This document shows, one piece after another, positions 22,806 through 63,605 of a stretch of 64,000 bases of DNA (position 1 is its first letter; each line of letters begins with the position of its first letter). The translations under genes and the position numbers were made by a program. A model generated the notes under the pieces. The model searched no databases. It saw only the letters and a list, made by a program, of their open reading frames with translations, and had not been told where the DNA came from. Source of the DNA: Ovis canadensis (lineage: Eukaryota; Chordata; Mammalia; Artiodactyla; Bovidae); the NCBI RefSeq assembly GCF_042477335.2, contig NC_091255.1, positions 19,384,501 to 19,448,500 of the forward strand, in the 5' to 3' direction.

Positions 22806-23384
22806 ATGAATCAAGGCAAATTGGAAGTGGTCAAACAGGAGATGGCAAGAGTGAACGTCAACATTCTAGGAATCAGCGAACTAAAATGGACTGGAATGGG
22901 TGAATTTAACTCAGATGACTATTCTATCTACTACTGGGGGCAAGAATCCCTTAGAAGAAATGCAGTAGCCATCATAGCCAACAAAAGAGTCCAAAATGTA
23001 GTACTTGGATACAGTCTCAAAAATGACAGAATGATCTCTGTTTGTTTCCAAGGCAAACCATTCAATATCATGGTAATCCAAGTCTGTGCCCCAACCAGTA
23101 ATGCTGAAGAAGCTGAAGTTGAACTGTTCCATGAAGACCTACAAGATCTTCTAGAACTAATAGCCAAAAGAGATGTCCTTTTCATTATAGGGGACTGGAA
23201 TGGAAAAGTAGGAAGTCAAGAAACACCTGGAGTAAAAGGCAAATTTGGCCTTGGAGTACAGAATGAAGCAGGGCAATGGCTAATAGAGTTTTGCCAAGAG
23301 AACACACTGGTCATAGCAAACACCCTCTTCCAACAACACAAGAGAAGACTCTACACATGGACATCACCATATGGTCAATACTGA
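22806..23384 (+). pseudogene. BovB endonuclease-domain remnant
   Basis: A 192-codon open frame covers most of the apurinic-type endonuclease domain of the BovB polyprotein. Visible motifs are NILGISELKWTG near the start and IIGDWNGKVGS, the BovB form of the conserved D-x-N box. The frame ends in a stop inside LYTWTSPYGQY, just before the expected NQIDYIL motif, which continues in the DNA after the stop. It is not a host gene. Confidence 0.92.
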
Positions 23385-24128
23385 AATCAGATTGATTATA
23401 TTCTTTGTAGCCAAAGATGGTGAGGCTCTATATAGTCAGCAAAAACAAGACCAGGAGCTGACTGTGGCTCGGATCATGAACTCCTTATTGCCAAATTCAG
23501 ACTTAAATTGAAGAAAGTAGGGAAAACCACTAGATCACTCAGGTATGACCTAAATCAAATCTCTATGATTATACAGTGGAAGTGAGAAATAGATTCAAGG
23601 GATTAGCTCTGATAGAGTGCCTGATGAACTATGGATGGAGGTTTGTGACATTGTACAGGAGGCAGGGATCAGGGCCATCCCCAAGAAAAAGAAATACAAA
23701 AAGGCAAAATGGTTGTTTGAGGAGGTCTTACAATAGCTGTGAAAAGAAGAGAAGTGAAAAGCAAAGGAAGAAAGGAAAGATATACCCATCTGAATGCAGA
23801 GTTCCAAAGAATAACAAGAAGAGATAAGAAAGCCTTCCTCAGTGATCAATGCAAAGAAATAGAGGAAAACAATAGAATGGGAAAGATTAAAATCTCTTCA
23901 AGAAAATTAAAGATACCAAGGGAACACTTCATGCAAAAATGGGCTCAATAAAGGACAGAAACAGTATGGACCTAACAGAAGCAGAAGATATTAAGAAGAG
24001 GTGGCAAGAATACACAGAAGAACTACACAAAAAAGATCTAAATGACCCAGATAATCACGATGGTGTGATCACTCACCTAGAGCCAGATCCTGGAATGCGA
24101 AGTCAAGTGGGCCTTACAAAGCATCAGT

Positions 24129-25220
24129 ATGAAAAAAGCTAGTGGAGGTGATGGAATTCCAGCTGAGCTATTTCAAATCCTCAAAGATGATGCTGTGAAA
24201 GTGCTGCAGTCAATATGCCAGCAAATTTGGAAAACTCAGCAGTGGACACAGGACTGGAAAAGGTCAGTTTTCATTCCATTCCCAAAGAAAGGCAATGCCA
24301 AAGAGTGCTCAAACTACCGCACAATTGCACTCATCTCACACGCTAGTAAAGTCATTCTCAAAATTCTCCAAGCCAGGCTTCAACAGTACGTGAACACTGA
24401 AATTCTAGATGTTCAAGCTGGTTTTAGAAAAGGCAGAGGAACCAGAAATCAAATTGCCAACATCCGTTGGATCATATAAAAAGCAAGAGAGTTCCAGAAG
24501 CATCTACTTCTGCTTCATTGACTATGCTATCCCCTTTGATTGTGTGGATCACAACAAACTGTGGAAAATACTTAGAGATGGGAATAACAGACCACCTTAC
24601 CTGCCTCTTGAGAAATCTGTATGCAGGTCAGGAAACAACAGTTAGAACTGGACATGGAACAACAAACTGGTTCCAAATTGGGAAAGGAGTATGTCAAGGC
24701 TGTATATCATCACCCTGCTTATTTAACTTCTATGCAGAGTACATCATGAGAAACACTGGACTGGAGGAACCACAAGCTGGAATGAAGATTGCTGGGAGAA
24801 ATCTCAATAACCTCAGAAATGCAGATGACACCACCCTTATGGCAGAAAGCAAAGAAGAACTAAAGAGGTTCTTGATGAAAGTGAAAGAGGAGAATGAAAA
24901 AGTTGGCTTAAAGCTCAACATTCAGAAAATGAAGGTCATGGCATCTGGTCCCATCACTTCATGGGAAATAGATGGGGAAACAGTGGAAACAGTGACAGAC
25001 CTTATTTTTGGGGGGCTCCAAAATCACTGCAGATGGTGACTGCAGCCTTGAAATTAAAAGACACTTACTGCTTGGAAGAAAAGTTATGACTAACCTAGAT
25101 AGCATATTAAAAAGCAGAGACATTACTTTGCCAACAAAGGTCTGTCTAGTCAAGGCTATGGTTTTATCAATAGTCATGTATGGATGTGAAAGTTGGATTA
25201 TAATGAAAGCTGGGTGCTGA
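24129..25220 (+). pseudogene. BovB reverse-transcriptase-domain remnant
   Basis: Consecutive frames read KKASGGDGIPAELFQILKDD, NYRTIALISHASKVILKILQ, VQAGFRKGRGTRNQIANIRW, FIDYAIPFDCVDHNKLWKIL, CQGCISSPCLFNFYAEYIMR and NNLRNADDTTLMAESKEELK. These are the successive RT fingers and palm blocks of BovB. Frame changes lie near 24,479 and between 24,520 and 24,650, with a further break at about 25,010. Confidence 0.92.
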
Positions 25221-25619
25221 AGAATTGATGCTTTTGAACTGTGGTGTTGGAGATGACTCTTGAGAGTCCCTTGGACTGCATGGAAATCCAACCAGTCCAT
25301 CCTAAAGGAATATTCTGAATATTCATTGGAAGGACTGATGTTGAAGCTAAAATTCCAATACTTTAGCCACCTGATGTGAAGAACTGACTCATTTGAAAAG
25401 ACCCTAATGCTGGGAAAGATTGAAGGCGGAAGGAGAAGGGGACAACATAGGATGAGACAGTTGGATGGTATCACTGACTCAATGGACATGAGTTTGAGTA
25501 AACTCCGGGAGTTGGTGTTGGACAGGGAGGCCTGGCATGCTGCAGTTCATGGGGTCTCAGAGTCGGACACAACTGAGAGACTGAACTGAACTCAACTGAA
25601 CTGAACTGAATGCAAATAC

Positions 25620-25965
25620 TTAGCACAGTGCTTGACATATATTAAGTATTGCATATTAGGTGATAAAATCATACCAGCTATTTAGACATCCAGAGGAGTC
25701 AAAGACTATCTCAAGTGGAATAAAGATGGGGGAGGGAGATATCTGATTTGCTTATGAAGGTTTAAAAGTCTAATTTCAAAGTAAGGAAATTAGAGGGAAC
25801 TGACTTCAAATTTAACATTAAAATAAAACATTTATGGAGAAACAGACAAGGTTGAGAGACTGTACTACTAAGAAAATGGCCAGTCAGGGCAACTTTCAAG
25901 ATAATTCAGGATATTTAAGGTTTAGAACTAATAAGTTTTCTTATTGTCTCAACTTGCTAATTTAC
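25620..25965. other. Unassigned intergenic stretch
   Basis: AT-rich, nothing recognised. Confidence 0.6.
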
Positions 25966-25967
25966 TA

Positions 25968-26292
25968 TTGTTGTTCAGTTGCTCAGTCCTGTGGACTCTT
26001 TGTGACCCCATGGACTGCACCACGCCAGGCTTCCCCATCCTTCATTATCTCCTGGAGGTTGCTCAAACTCTTGTCCATTGAGTCAGTGATGCCATCCAAC
26101 TGTCTCATCCTCTGTTGCCCCCTTCTCCTCCCGCCTTCAATCTTTCCCAGCATCAAGGTCAACCATGGGTTGGTTCTTTGCATCAGGTGACCTAAGTATT
26201 TGAGCTTCAGTTTCAGCATCAGTCCTTCCAACGAATATTCAGGGTTGATTTCTTTTAGGAGTGTCTAGTTTGATCTCCTTGCAGTCCAAGGG
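25968..26292 (-). mobile_element. BovB 3' fragment, minus strand
   Basis: It runs from TTGTTGTTCAGTTGCTCAGT through CCCTTCTCCTCCCGCCTTCA to TTTGATCTCCTTGCAGTCCA. Confidence 0.9.
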
Positions 26293-26509
26293 TATCTCTT
26301 TATTTCTATCTTCAACTAAGTAGTGTCTGTGCATTCACTAAATAAAATAGTTTGTGATGCCTCAGCGTTTTGTTTTCTATTGAATTAAGTACAACATTAA
26401 ACCATTAACATGACCTTAAGAAAATCAATATTGTCACCAGGCTGAAGACCATTCTTTCCACAACTTAACTGGTCCTTAGCTTTAGCTTTTGACTGTAAGC
26501 TTGTATTAT

Positions 26510-27000
26510 CCCCCACAGCAGCACTAGCTACATGTGGCTATTAGGCACTTGAAATGTGACTAAACTGAAATGTGCTATAAGTGAAAATATAATACATGAA
26601 GATTTTAATGTTTTGATTAAAAAACAATATCCCAATAATAATTTTTATATTGACTACATGTGAAATAATAATATTTATGTTATATTTGGGTAAATAGAGT
26701 GTGTGCATGTTAAGTCACTTAAGTCATGTACTACTCTTTGCGACCCTATAGACTGCCCACCAGGCTTCTCTGTCCATGGGATTCTCCAGGCAAGAATACT
26801 GGAGTGGGTTTCTATGCTCTCCTCCACGGGATCTTCTCGACCCAGGGATTGAACCTGCATCTCCTATGACTGCTGCATTGAAAGCAAATTCTTTACTGCT
26901 GAGCCATCAGGGAAACCCAAATATAGTACAAAAGTAAAATGAATTTCACTTGTTTCTCCTTTTCTCTTTAAATGTGGCTACGAAAAACATTTAGTTACTT
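26510..27000 (+). mobile_element. hAT-Charlie-like DNA transposon remnant, split by a Bov-tA
   Basis: The left part holds CTAGCTACATGTGGCTATTA and GGCACTTGAAATGTGACTAA. The right part (26919-27000) holds AATGAATTTCACTTGTTTCT and TAAATGTGGCTACGAAAAAC. This is the MER5/MER1 style of sequence. It is a non-autonomous remnant. Confidence 0.6.
26701..26918 (-). mobile_element. Bov-tA SINE, minus strand, with target-site duplication
   Basis: It runs from GTGTGCATGTTAAGTCACTT to GAGCCATCAGGGAAACCC. It is flanked by AAATAGAGT (26692-26700) and AAATATAGT (26919-26927), one mismatch. Confidence 0.9.
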
Positions 27001-27401
27001 ATTTAGCTCTTATTATTTCTACTGCTTGAGACCCTGGCTTGCTTCAGAATCAGGAGGAAAGCAGGAGTCCTAAGGACAAACACTGCCCTTTCCTGGACTT
27101 TCTCAGTCTCAGGTGAGACGGTCACCCTTCCTGGAGGCTTGGGATCTCCATTTTGTCACTCAGGATGGAGCCCTGAAAAGGATGAAGAAGTGAAAGAACA
27201 GTTTTAAATGTAGATCACTGAGTCCACAATTCAAACAGTAGAAGACAATCGGTGATTATCAACTCAAGGCACCTCTAGATTCATCCTGAGATTCCTGATT
27301 GGCTCTCCTCTTTCACTTGAATTACATCTTGCCATCACAACAGTAAAATGTAGGTGCTATTATGACACAGTAACACATTTTACAAATGAGTAAATGGAAG
27401 T

Positions 27402-27524
27402 TGCTGCTACTGCTAAGTCGCTTCAGTCATGTCCGACTCTGTGCGACCCCATAGACGGCAGCCCACCAGGCTCCCCCATCCCTGGGATTCTCTAGGCAAG
27501 AACACTGGAGTGGGGTGCCATTCA
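27402..27524 (-). mobile_element. Bov-A2 SINE, one monomer, minus strand
   Basis: It runs from TGCTGCTACTGCTAAGTCGC through CATAGACGGCAGCCCACCAG to GGAGTGGGGTGCCATTC. Confidence 0.87.
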
Positions 27525-28550
27525 CCCAGTACTCTTGGAAGTTAGGGGACTAGTAAGCATCTTGTGGAGTTTTGATACTAGTTTGTTCAACTGTCTAACT
27601 GCCATATCTAGCAAGATTATGAATGAGTTCCTTGTATATCCTGTACCTTAACCTTTCATGACCTGACTGACATTCTAGATGACAAGTATGTGTAGTAAAA
27701 TGTATTATAGTATGACTTCAACCATGCATATATGTATTTCCCATATATACACATTTGACAGTTAACTGTGAATGGTGATGTGCTCATGGGCATTTACAGG
27801 GGGAGGAGGTAGCACGTTGTGTTTAAAATGTTTTCACCTTTACACTTTCCTGTGTCTTCCAAACTTTTGACAATGTACATATACATTTTTATTTCTTATT
27901 CTTTACATCACAGAAAATGCCATTTTAAGAGACGGTGGATGGCTATGATATATTGTTCTTTTATCTCTTCCCCAAGATCTCAAGATGTTTCCATTCCTCT
28001 CACTGTTGGTGTCTCTTTCTTCCACTTTGCTTCTCCTTTCTTTCTCTCTCAATTTTTCTTTACTTTTTCATCTCTTCCTTCCATTCTTGGCCACCCCCCA
28101 ATCCCTGTCTTTAGGGGAAGATTGATACTCAAATGAAATGCCAGTCAAAATGTTACTTCCCATCAGGTGGGTTTCAGGCAGATCCTGTCTGCCTCTGGAG
28201 TCCTAAGGAAGGTGCTCAAGTTGGGGGCAGGACAGTGGAGGGCGAGACTTCTAAAAAGGTTGGTTTTAAATGAAATAAATGACGGAGGAGAACTTTTCAG
28301 GGTGACAGAAGCAGTGGGAGCAAGGGCCTGAGGATTCTCTCCAGGAAAGAGAAATGAGCAGAGGGTCTCTTACCTTGTTGGGTCTGGAGATTGCCATCTC
28401 CCAGTGCAGGAACTTAGTTAGAAAGGATGTGAACTTTAGTTGATTTGAGCTCCTGGATTGAATTAGTCCTGGTTGCATAATTGACTTTGATATGTGGCCT
28501 TTGGATCTGAATTGGGTTTAATAAGATTTAACTGCTTCAAAGGGCTTTAT
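27525..28550. other. Unassigned intergenic stretch
   Basis: No gene and no repeat I can name. A 105-codon plus frame (27819-28136) is low-complexity, rich in Phe and Ser. Confidence 0.55.
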
Positions 28551-28554
28551 AAGA

Positions 28555-29075
28555 ATTCATTTTATCCTTCAAATCTGATTTCAAATGCTACCTACTTTGA
28601 GCCGCCTTCTCTGACTTTGGTTCTCCTCCAGCACGCCTCTTGTGCCAGTTGATACATACCTTATTCAAGCAATTACCTACATTGTATTTTATCTTATCCT
28701 GTGGGAAATGGTTCCTTTGTTGCCTTGCTTCAGGAATCTTTCAGTTCAGTTCAGTCAGTTCAGTTGCTCAGTCCTGTCCAACTCTTTGCAACCCCCATGG
28801 ACTGCAGCACACCAGGCTTCCCTGTCCTTCCCCAACTCCCAGAGCTTGCTCCAACTCATGCCTATCAAGCCGGTGATGCCATCCAACCATCTCATCCTCT
28901 GTCATCCTCTTCTCCTCTTGCCTTCAATGTTTCCCAGCCTCAACCTCTTTTCTAATGAGTCAGTTCCTTGCATCAGGTGGCCAGTGTTGAGGGTTATGCA
29001 TATATCTTATTCATATTTGTATCCCAGGCCTAGCACAGACCAGGAACACATTCATATGAGTGTGCTCAATAATGA
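28555..29075 (+). repeat. L2 remnant split by a BovB fragment
   Basis: CTTTGAGCCGCCTTCTCTGA, then TACATTGTATTTTATCTTAT on the left and TATCCCAGGCCTAGCACAGA with GTGTGCTCAATAATGATTTT on the right, match the 3' part of L2. Confidence 0.6.
28744..28987 (-). mobile_element. BovB 3' fragment, minus strand
   Basis: It runs from GTTCAGTTCAGTCAGTTCAG through CATCTCATCCTCTGTCATCC to CCTTGCATCAGGTGGCCAGT. Confidence 0.9.
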
Positions 29076-29084
29076 TTTTTTAAG

Positions 29085-29290
29085 GTATATTAACAGATAA
29101 CATTTAGCAAGCACTGTGGCAAACCCTATGTCTGCAATGTTTCATCCACCAGACACTTTAGGAGGAAAGTACTTTTATTATCCCTATTTCACAATGAGAA
29201 AATTGAGAGCAGGAGAAATTAATTTGATCTAAAGTCAAATTTGATCCAAGATCAACTAGTAAGTGGCAGAACTCCTCCTGTAGGTTTTTG
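29085..29290 (+). repeat. MIR SINE remnant
   Basis: AGCAAGCACTGTGGCAAACC, then CCTATTTCACAATGAGAAAA and CTAGTAAGTGGCAGAACT, matches MIR. Confidence 0.65.
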
Positions 29291-29299
29291 GCTTCAATA

Positions 29300-29680
29300 T
29301 CTGAGGTCTTCACTACCATATATGAATCAATACAGGAGGAAGGCTTTCCAATCTGTGGCTGAATAATGGGCATAGAAGAATCCACCATCATTTTACAGAG
29401 GCAACTAAGATGAAAAATTATGGTAAAGTCCTAACTCGATGATGTCTCCAATTTTTTGAATCACCTTTACTTCTTCCTCCCTCCCTTCTCCCCTCTTCCC
29501 TTCTTTTCCCCTCGCTGCTCTCTTTCCTTTCCATCTCTCTCTCTCCCCTTCTCTCCCTTCTAAAACTTAGGAAAAATGTCTTGAGTTCCTACGTTGAAGT
29601 ATGATCCAATCAAGAACTGTAATGTTTTTTGGGAACGGAACGAATATTTTATTTGGCTCCTACTTCTTTCCATTCAGTCG
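29300..29680. other. Unassigned stretch with a pyrimidine-rich tract
   Basis: A CT-rich low-complexity tract lies at about 29,468-29,560. Nothing else is recognised. Confidence 0.6.
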
Positions 29681-29686
29681 CAAATT

Positions 29687-29790
29687 CACAAATATCAAGC
29701 ACCTACTGTGTGCTAGGAACCTTTTTGAGACACTGGAGACGCAGCGGTAAAGCAAAGTAAGTGCGGGTTCTCACGGAGAGATGACTGTCA
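29687..29790 (+). repeat. L2 3'-end remnant
   Basis: CAAGCACCTACTGTGTGCTA, then GAGACACTGGAGACGCAGCG and GTTCTCACGGAGAG, matches the L2 3' end. Confidence 0.65.
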
Positions 29791-29854
29791 GTGGGCATTT
29801 TACATACACTTGGGTCACTTACTCCTCACAATAACCACACGAGGTAATGATGAC

Positions 29855-30080
29855 AGCAGTAATAGACAACTCTAAGCAGTGTTTATCTGTGCTGGGCACT
29901 GGGCTTACCTACGTGTTTTCTTTGTATTAACTCATTTACCACAACAACCCGTGAGGGAGACATGTCTTCCTCATTTCACAGATGAGTAAACTGGAACGCA
30001 GGTAAGTGATCTGCTCAAAGTTCGAACCCAGGCAGTGTCACTCTAACTCCCGGGCTGTGAACCACAAGGCTATACTGTTT
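29855..30080 (+). repeat. MIR SINE, well preserved
   Basis: GTGCTGGGCACTGGGCTTAC, then CTCATTTCACAGATGAGTAA and TCGAACCCAGGCAGTGTCAC, is a near-complete MIR. It is the last repeat before the MED13 CpG island. Confidence 0.75.
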
Positions 30081-30492
30081 CATTTATGTTTCCTTCATAA
30101 TATTCCAACTTTCGAGCGGCCGAGTCCGGTCTCAGAGGATCTGACGCCCAAGCCCAGGGGTTTGTGCCGCACCCCAACGGCCTTGAGGAATAAGTGAGAT
30201 TGGCTTGGAATTTTTGCAGTACTTTTCTCTTCCACAGAATCCAAACTGATTTCAACGTAATTCTCAGATTTGTGATTTGAACCCTCTGGTACTGTCAGTT
30301 GCCCGGTAAGGAGAGAGAGAGAGAGGGCCAGGGCCCGGGTCATCGCACACTGGCCGGGGCACCCAGCAGATGGCGCTGTCTCGGTGGCCAACAGCCGGCT
30401 GCCCCGTCCCCCGGGGCTCAGCGCCTCCGCTTGAAAGCTTCCCGGCCCTCTCTCACTCCCTTCTCGCTCCCCCTCCCCACGGAGCCTGGGCC

Positions 30493-30498
30493 CACGTG
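30493..30498. promoter_or_regulatory. CACGTG E-box (USF/MYC/TFEB-type)
   Basis: A palindromic CACGTG core within CCCACGTGACC lies 13 bases before the CCAAT box. The GTGAC flank resembles USF and TFE-type sites. Assignment to one factor is not possible from sequence. Confidence 0.45.
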
Positions 30499-30510
30499 AC
30501 CTCGAGGCGG

Positions 30511-30515
30511 CCAAT
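30511..30515 (+). promoter_or_regulatory. CCAAT box (NF-Y-type)
   Basis: GGCCAATGGGCG sits in the upstream half of the CpG island, about 760 bases before the start codon. It matches the extended NF-Y consensus (CCAAT followed by G/C-rich sequence). Whether it is used depends on where transcription starts. Confidence 0.5.
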
Positions 30516-30545
30516 GGGCGAGCAGAGAGGGCGAGCTGGTCCCTG

Positions 30546-30557
30546 TGGCCGCCATTA
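30546..30557 (+). promoter_or_regulatory. YY1-like GCCGCCAT motif
   Basis: TGGCCGCCATTA matches the core of the YY1 element often found at the start of CpG-island genes. A possible transcription start lies nearby, which would mean a leader of around 700 bases or an upstream alternative start. A second ATGGCGG-type core, in the opposite orientation, lies at 31230-31236. Confidence 0.35.
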
Positions 30558-31236
30558 AAGCGAAGGGAAAACCCGTGAATTCGGATTAAAGGGGGAAAAA
30601 CACCGCCCGCTGGGCCCACAAAATGGGGGAGACTACGGCGTCCCGGCGGTGAGGCCGCAGGAGAGCGGACGTTAGGCCGGTCTGGCTCAGGGACGACACG
30701 AAGACACAGCCAGAGAATGGTCTGAGCCCGCAGACGCCGCCACCAACCTCCGCCACTGAGGAGACTCTGGGCTTAAGGACATCGCCGCCGCCGGGCCGGG
30801 GGCCTGGGCTTCTCTCCCGGCTCTCGCCCTTCCCGCCCCTCTGCGGGCGCCTCTCCGCCCCGGGAGCAGCCTCCGGGGCTCGGGCTCTGCCCTCTCGGAC
30901 TCGTTTTTAATTATTTATTCTGTAATTTATTATTTTTTTCTGGTGGCAGGGGCACACATCCCCTCCGTCCCCCGAAGAGGGACGAGCGTCCGCGGGCTCC
31001 GCGGCGGCCGCAGCCCGGCCGGCGGGGCGAGCGCGGCGCGGCCCTCCCGCCTCCGGCCCTCGGCCCCGGGCGGCTGGGTGCCGGCCGGGCGGCGGGGGCT
31101 GCTCGCGGCGGCGGGGGGGTGGGTGGGGAGGGCGGGCGGCCCGGCGGCCTCCTCTTCCACCGCCCCCCCAACCACCACCCCCCCGCCCTCCCCGGTGTCT
31201 GTTTCTCTCTCTGGTCGGAGGCGGCGGTAATGGCGG

Positions 31237-61627
<30,391 letters not shown>

Positions 61628-62893
61628 TAAGTACTTTTTTTCCCCCAGTTGAATGATGTTAGTTAGTACATATATGTGTGTGGTAGTTTTTTATGCCATT
61701 GCATACTTATGCCCCACTTTGAGGTAAAAATATATAAACACAGTGTCAGAATTTTTCCCAAAAGAAAACAATTTGAGGGAAATAAAAATTCATTAATATG
61801 GAGCTAATTATAGAAGTACATAAAAATGTATGTCATAGATTCTTACACAGTTACCAGAGCTTGAATTCACAGCCTAAAAGAATTTTATACTGAATTATGG
61901 AATATATAGTATCTGTAAGGTAAGAGGAACACAAGTCTCTTGAGAAAATTGTTCGTAAATAGCACTGTGCTTGAGAAATTTCTCCCAAGGGTCCTCATAA
62001 AAAAGATGATGCATGATATACTAGATAAAATTTTTCTCAATTTTTTTTAATAGTAAATACAGTATTGGGTTTTGTGCAGCAGTTTCTTATAGCATCCCTT
62101 TGGTCAAGCTGTAGGTGAAATGCTGAACTAAAATTCAGAAAATAAGATTTGACAAGGGACCAAAGGTGTAAAAATACAGGCTTTCTAATAGAGTGTATTG
62201 ATTGAAAGCTCAGTAGAAGAATGAATGTACATGGAATTCTTTAGGGACTTGGAAGAGGTTTGGTTATCAAGGGATGCAGATTGTATTGCCAAGAGTTTAT
62301 TATTTTAGTCTACAAATTAAAGGTAGATCATATGCTTTTGCAGATGAGTAAACAGATAATGGCACTGACACCCCTAACCAAAGACTTGGGAATGAATAGT
62401 TGACCAGCCACCTCTTGTCATGGTTGTGAGCCAGAGGGAAGGAGGCATGCAGGTTAGGGGCAGGGTTTTTCTTATATTAGCTTTGAGTACAGTGACACCC
62501 CTTCAAGTGTTCTGATATGTTTTTACATAGATTAAATTTACATTTATATAGATTTCTTTGGGTTAAAGACTACACTTTTAAATATTTGTCAGCCTTGTTA
62601 AAAACTTGCCTCTGACCAGAATGGGGGGAGCTCTCACACTGTGTGTGACAATCATAGAGCACCACAGAAAGAAGAAACACTCCTCTCCTTTTCTAGCAGG
62701 ATGAGGCCAATGAACAAGCATGGACTCTGTTTACTATAACCCTCCCATCTTCCTTTATTCCTCTGTCAAAGTGTTGGCCTGCCTTTGCCATACAGGGAAC
62801 TCACTCTTTGCTCACCATGTTTGTAGACCCCATATTGCCATTCTTTGCTTATCCTGAATAAATCCATCTATGCTGGGGGTGGGATGGAGGTGG

Positions 62894-63102
62894 GCCATGT
62901 GCTCAGTCAAGTCTGACTCTTTTGTGACCCCGTGGACTATAAGTCTGCCAGGTTCCTCTATGAAATTTTCCAGGCAAGAATACTAGCCTGGGTTGCCATT
63001 TCCTCCTCCAGGGGATCTTTCTGACCCAGGGATGGTTGGAACCTGTGTCTCCTGCACTGCAGGTAGTAGATTCTTTACCCCCTGAGTCATCAGGGAAGCG
63101 CC
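62894..63102 (-). mobile_element. Bov-tA SINE, minus strand, in MED13 intron 8
   Basis: GGCCATGTGCTCAGTCAAGT, then TTTTCCAGGCAAGAATACTA and GACCCAGGGATGGTTGGAAC to GAGTCATCAGGGAAGCGCC. Confidence 0.88.
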
Positions 63103-63285
63103 AGGTTGGGAGTGCAGGTGGGGGTGGGGGTGAAAAACAAAAAAAATGCACCTGTGTTGTTGATAGGTTGGATTAAAAATATAGATAGATTAGTTCCTGT
63201 TTAACAGTTTAAAATAGTTAAAAGCTGTACTCACCTTGGAGGGAAAAATCAAACTTAGTTTTGAAATGTTTAGTGCATTATTTTG

Positions 63286-63605
63286 TCTGAGACCAGGAGT
63301 TGGCAAACTGATCTGTTGGCCAAATCTGGCTCACGTGTTTGGTATGGCCTGTGAGCTGAAATGATTTCAGTTTTAAATATTTGAAAAAAAAAATATTGTG
63401 TGAAAGTTATGTGAAATTCAAATTTTTGTGTCCATAAATAAGAATTTATTGGGACAGAGCCACATCTGTTCATCCATGTACTAACTGTGGCTGCTTTTAC
63501 AGAGTTGATTAGTTACAGGAGAGACTATATAACTCCTAGAGCCTAAAATATTTACTGTCTGGTCCTTTACAGAAAAAGTTATCTAATCCCTGGTCTAAGA
63601 CCAAT
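63286..63605 (-). mobile_element. hAT-type non-autonomous DNA transposon in intron 8
   Basis: Degenerate inverted ends: ACCAGGAGTTGGCAAACTGA on the left and AAAAGTTATCTAATCCCTGG on the right. The interior has AATTTATTGGGACAGAGCCA and AGCCTAAAATATTTACTGTC. Same family as 43,519-43,735. Confidence 0.68.

Larger units (their letters stand above)
22528..25610 (+). mobile_element. Nearly full-length BovB LINE, decayed
   Basis: About 3.1 kb, close to the known full length of about 3.2 kb. The 5' part encodes the AP-type endonuclease (22806-23384; LGISELKWTGMGEFNSDDYS and FIIGDWNGKVGSQ), cut by TGA at 23382-23384 where BovB has CGA. The reverse transcriptase follows in broken frames at 24129-24479, 24409-24645 and 24467-25039. 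Its catalytic YADD box reads NADD (24818-24829). At least five frame changes make it inactive. The 3' end has ACTGAACTGAACTCAACTGA repeats. BovB is an RTE element known to have entered ruminants by horizontal transfer. Confidence 0.95.

Noticed and set aside
22806..25220. BovB endonuclease and reverse-transcriptase frames as host genes
   Set aside because: They are pieces of one dead retrotransposon polyprotein, with stops and frame changes between them.
30095..30619. Minus-strand open frame (174 codons) upstream of MED13, as a possible divergent gene
   Set aside because: No recognisable protein, half of it lies in the GC-rich island, and no splice or polyadenylation context was seen. A divergent non-coding transcript remains possible but is not supported by sequence.
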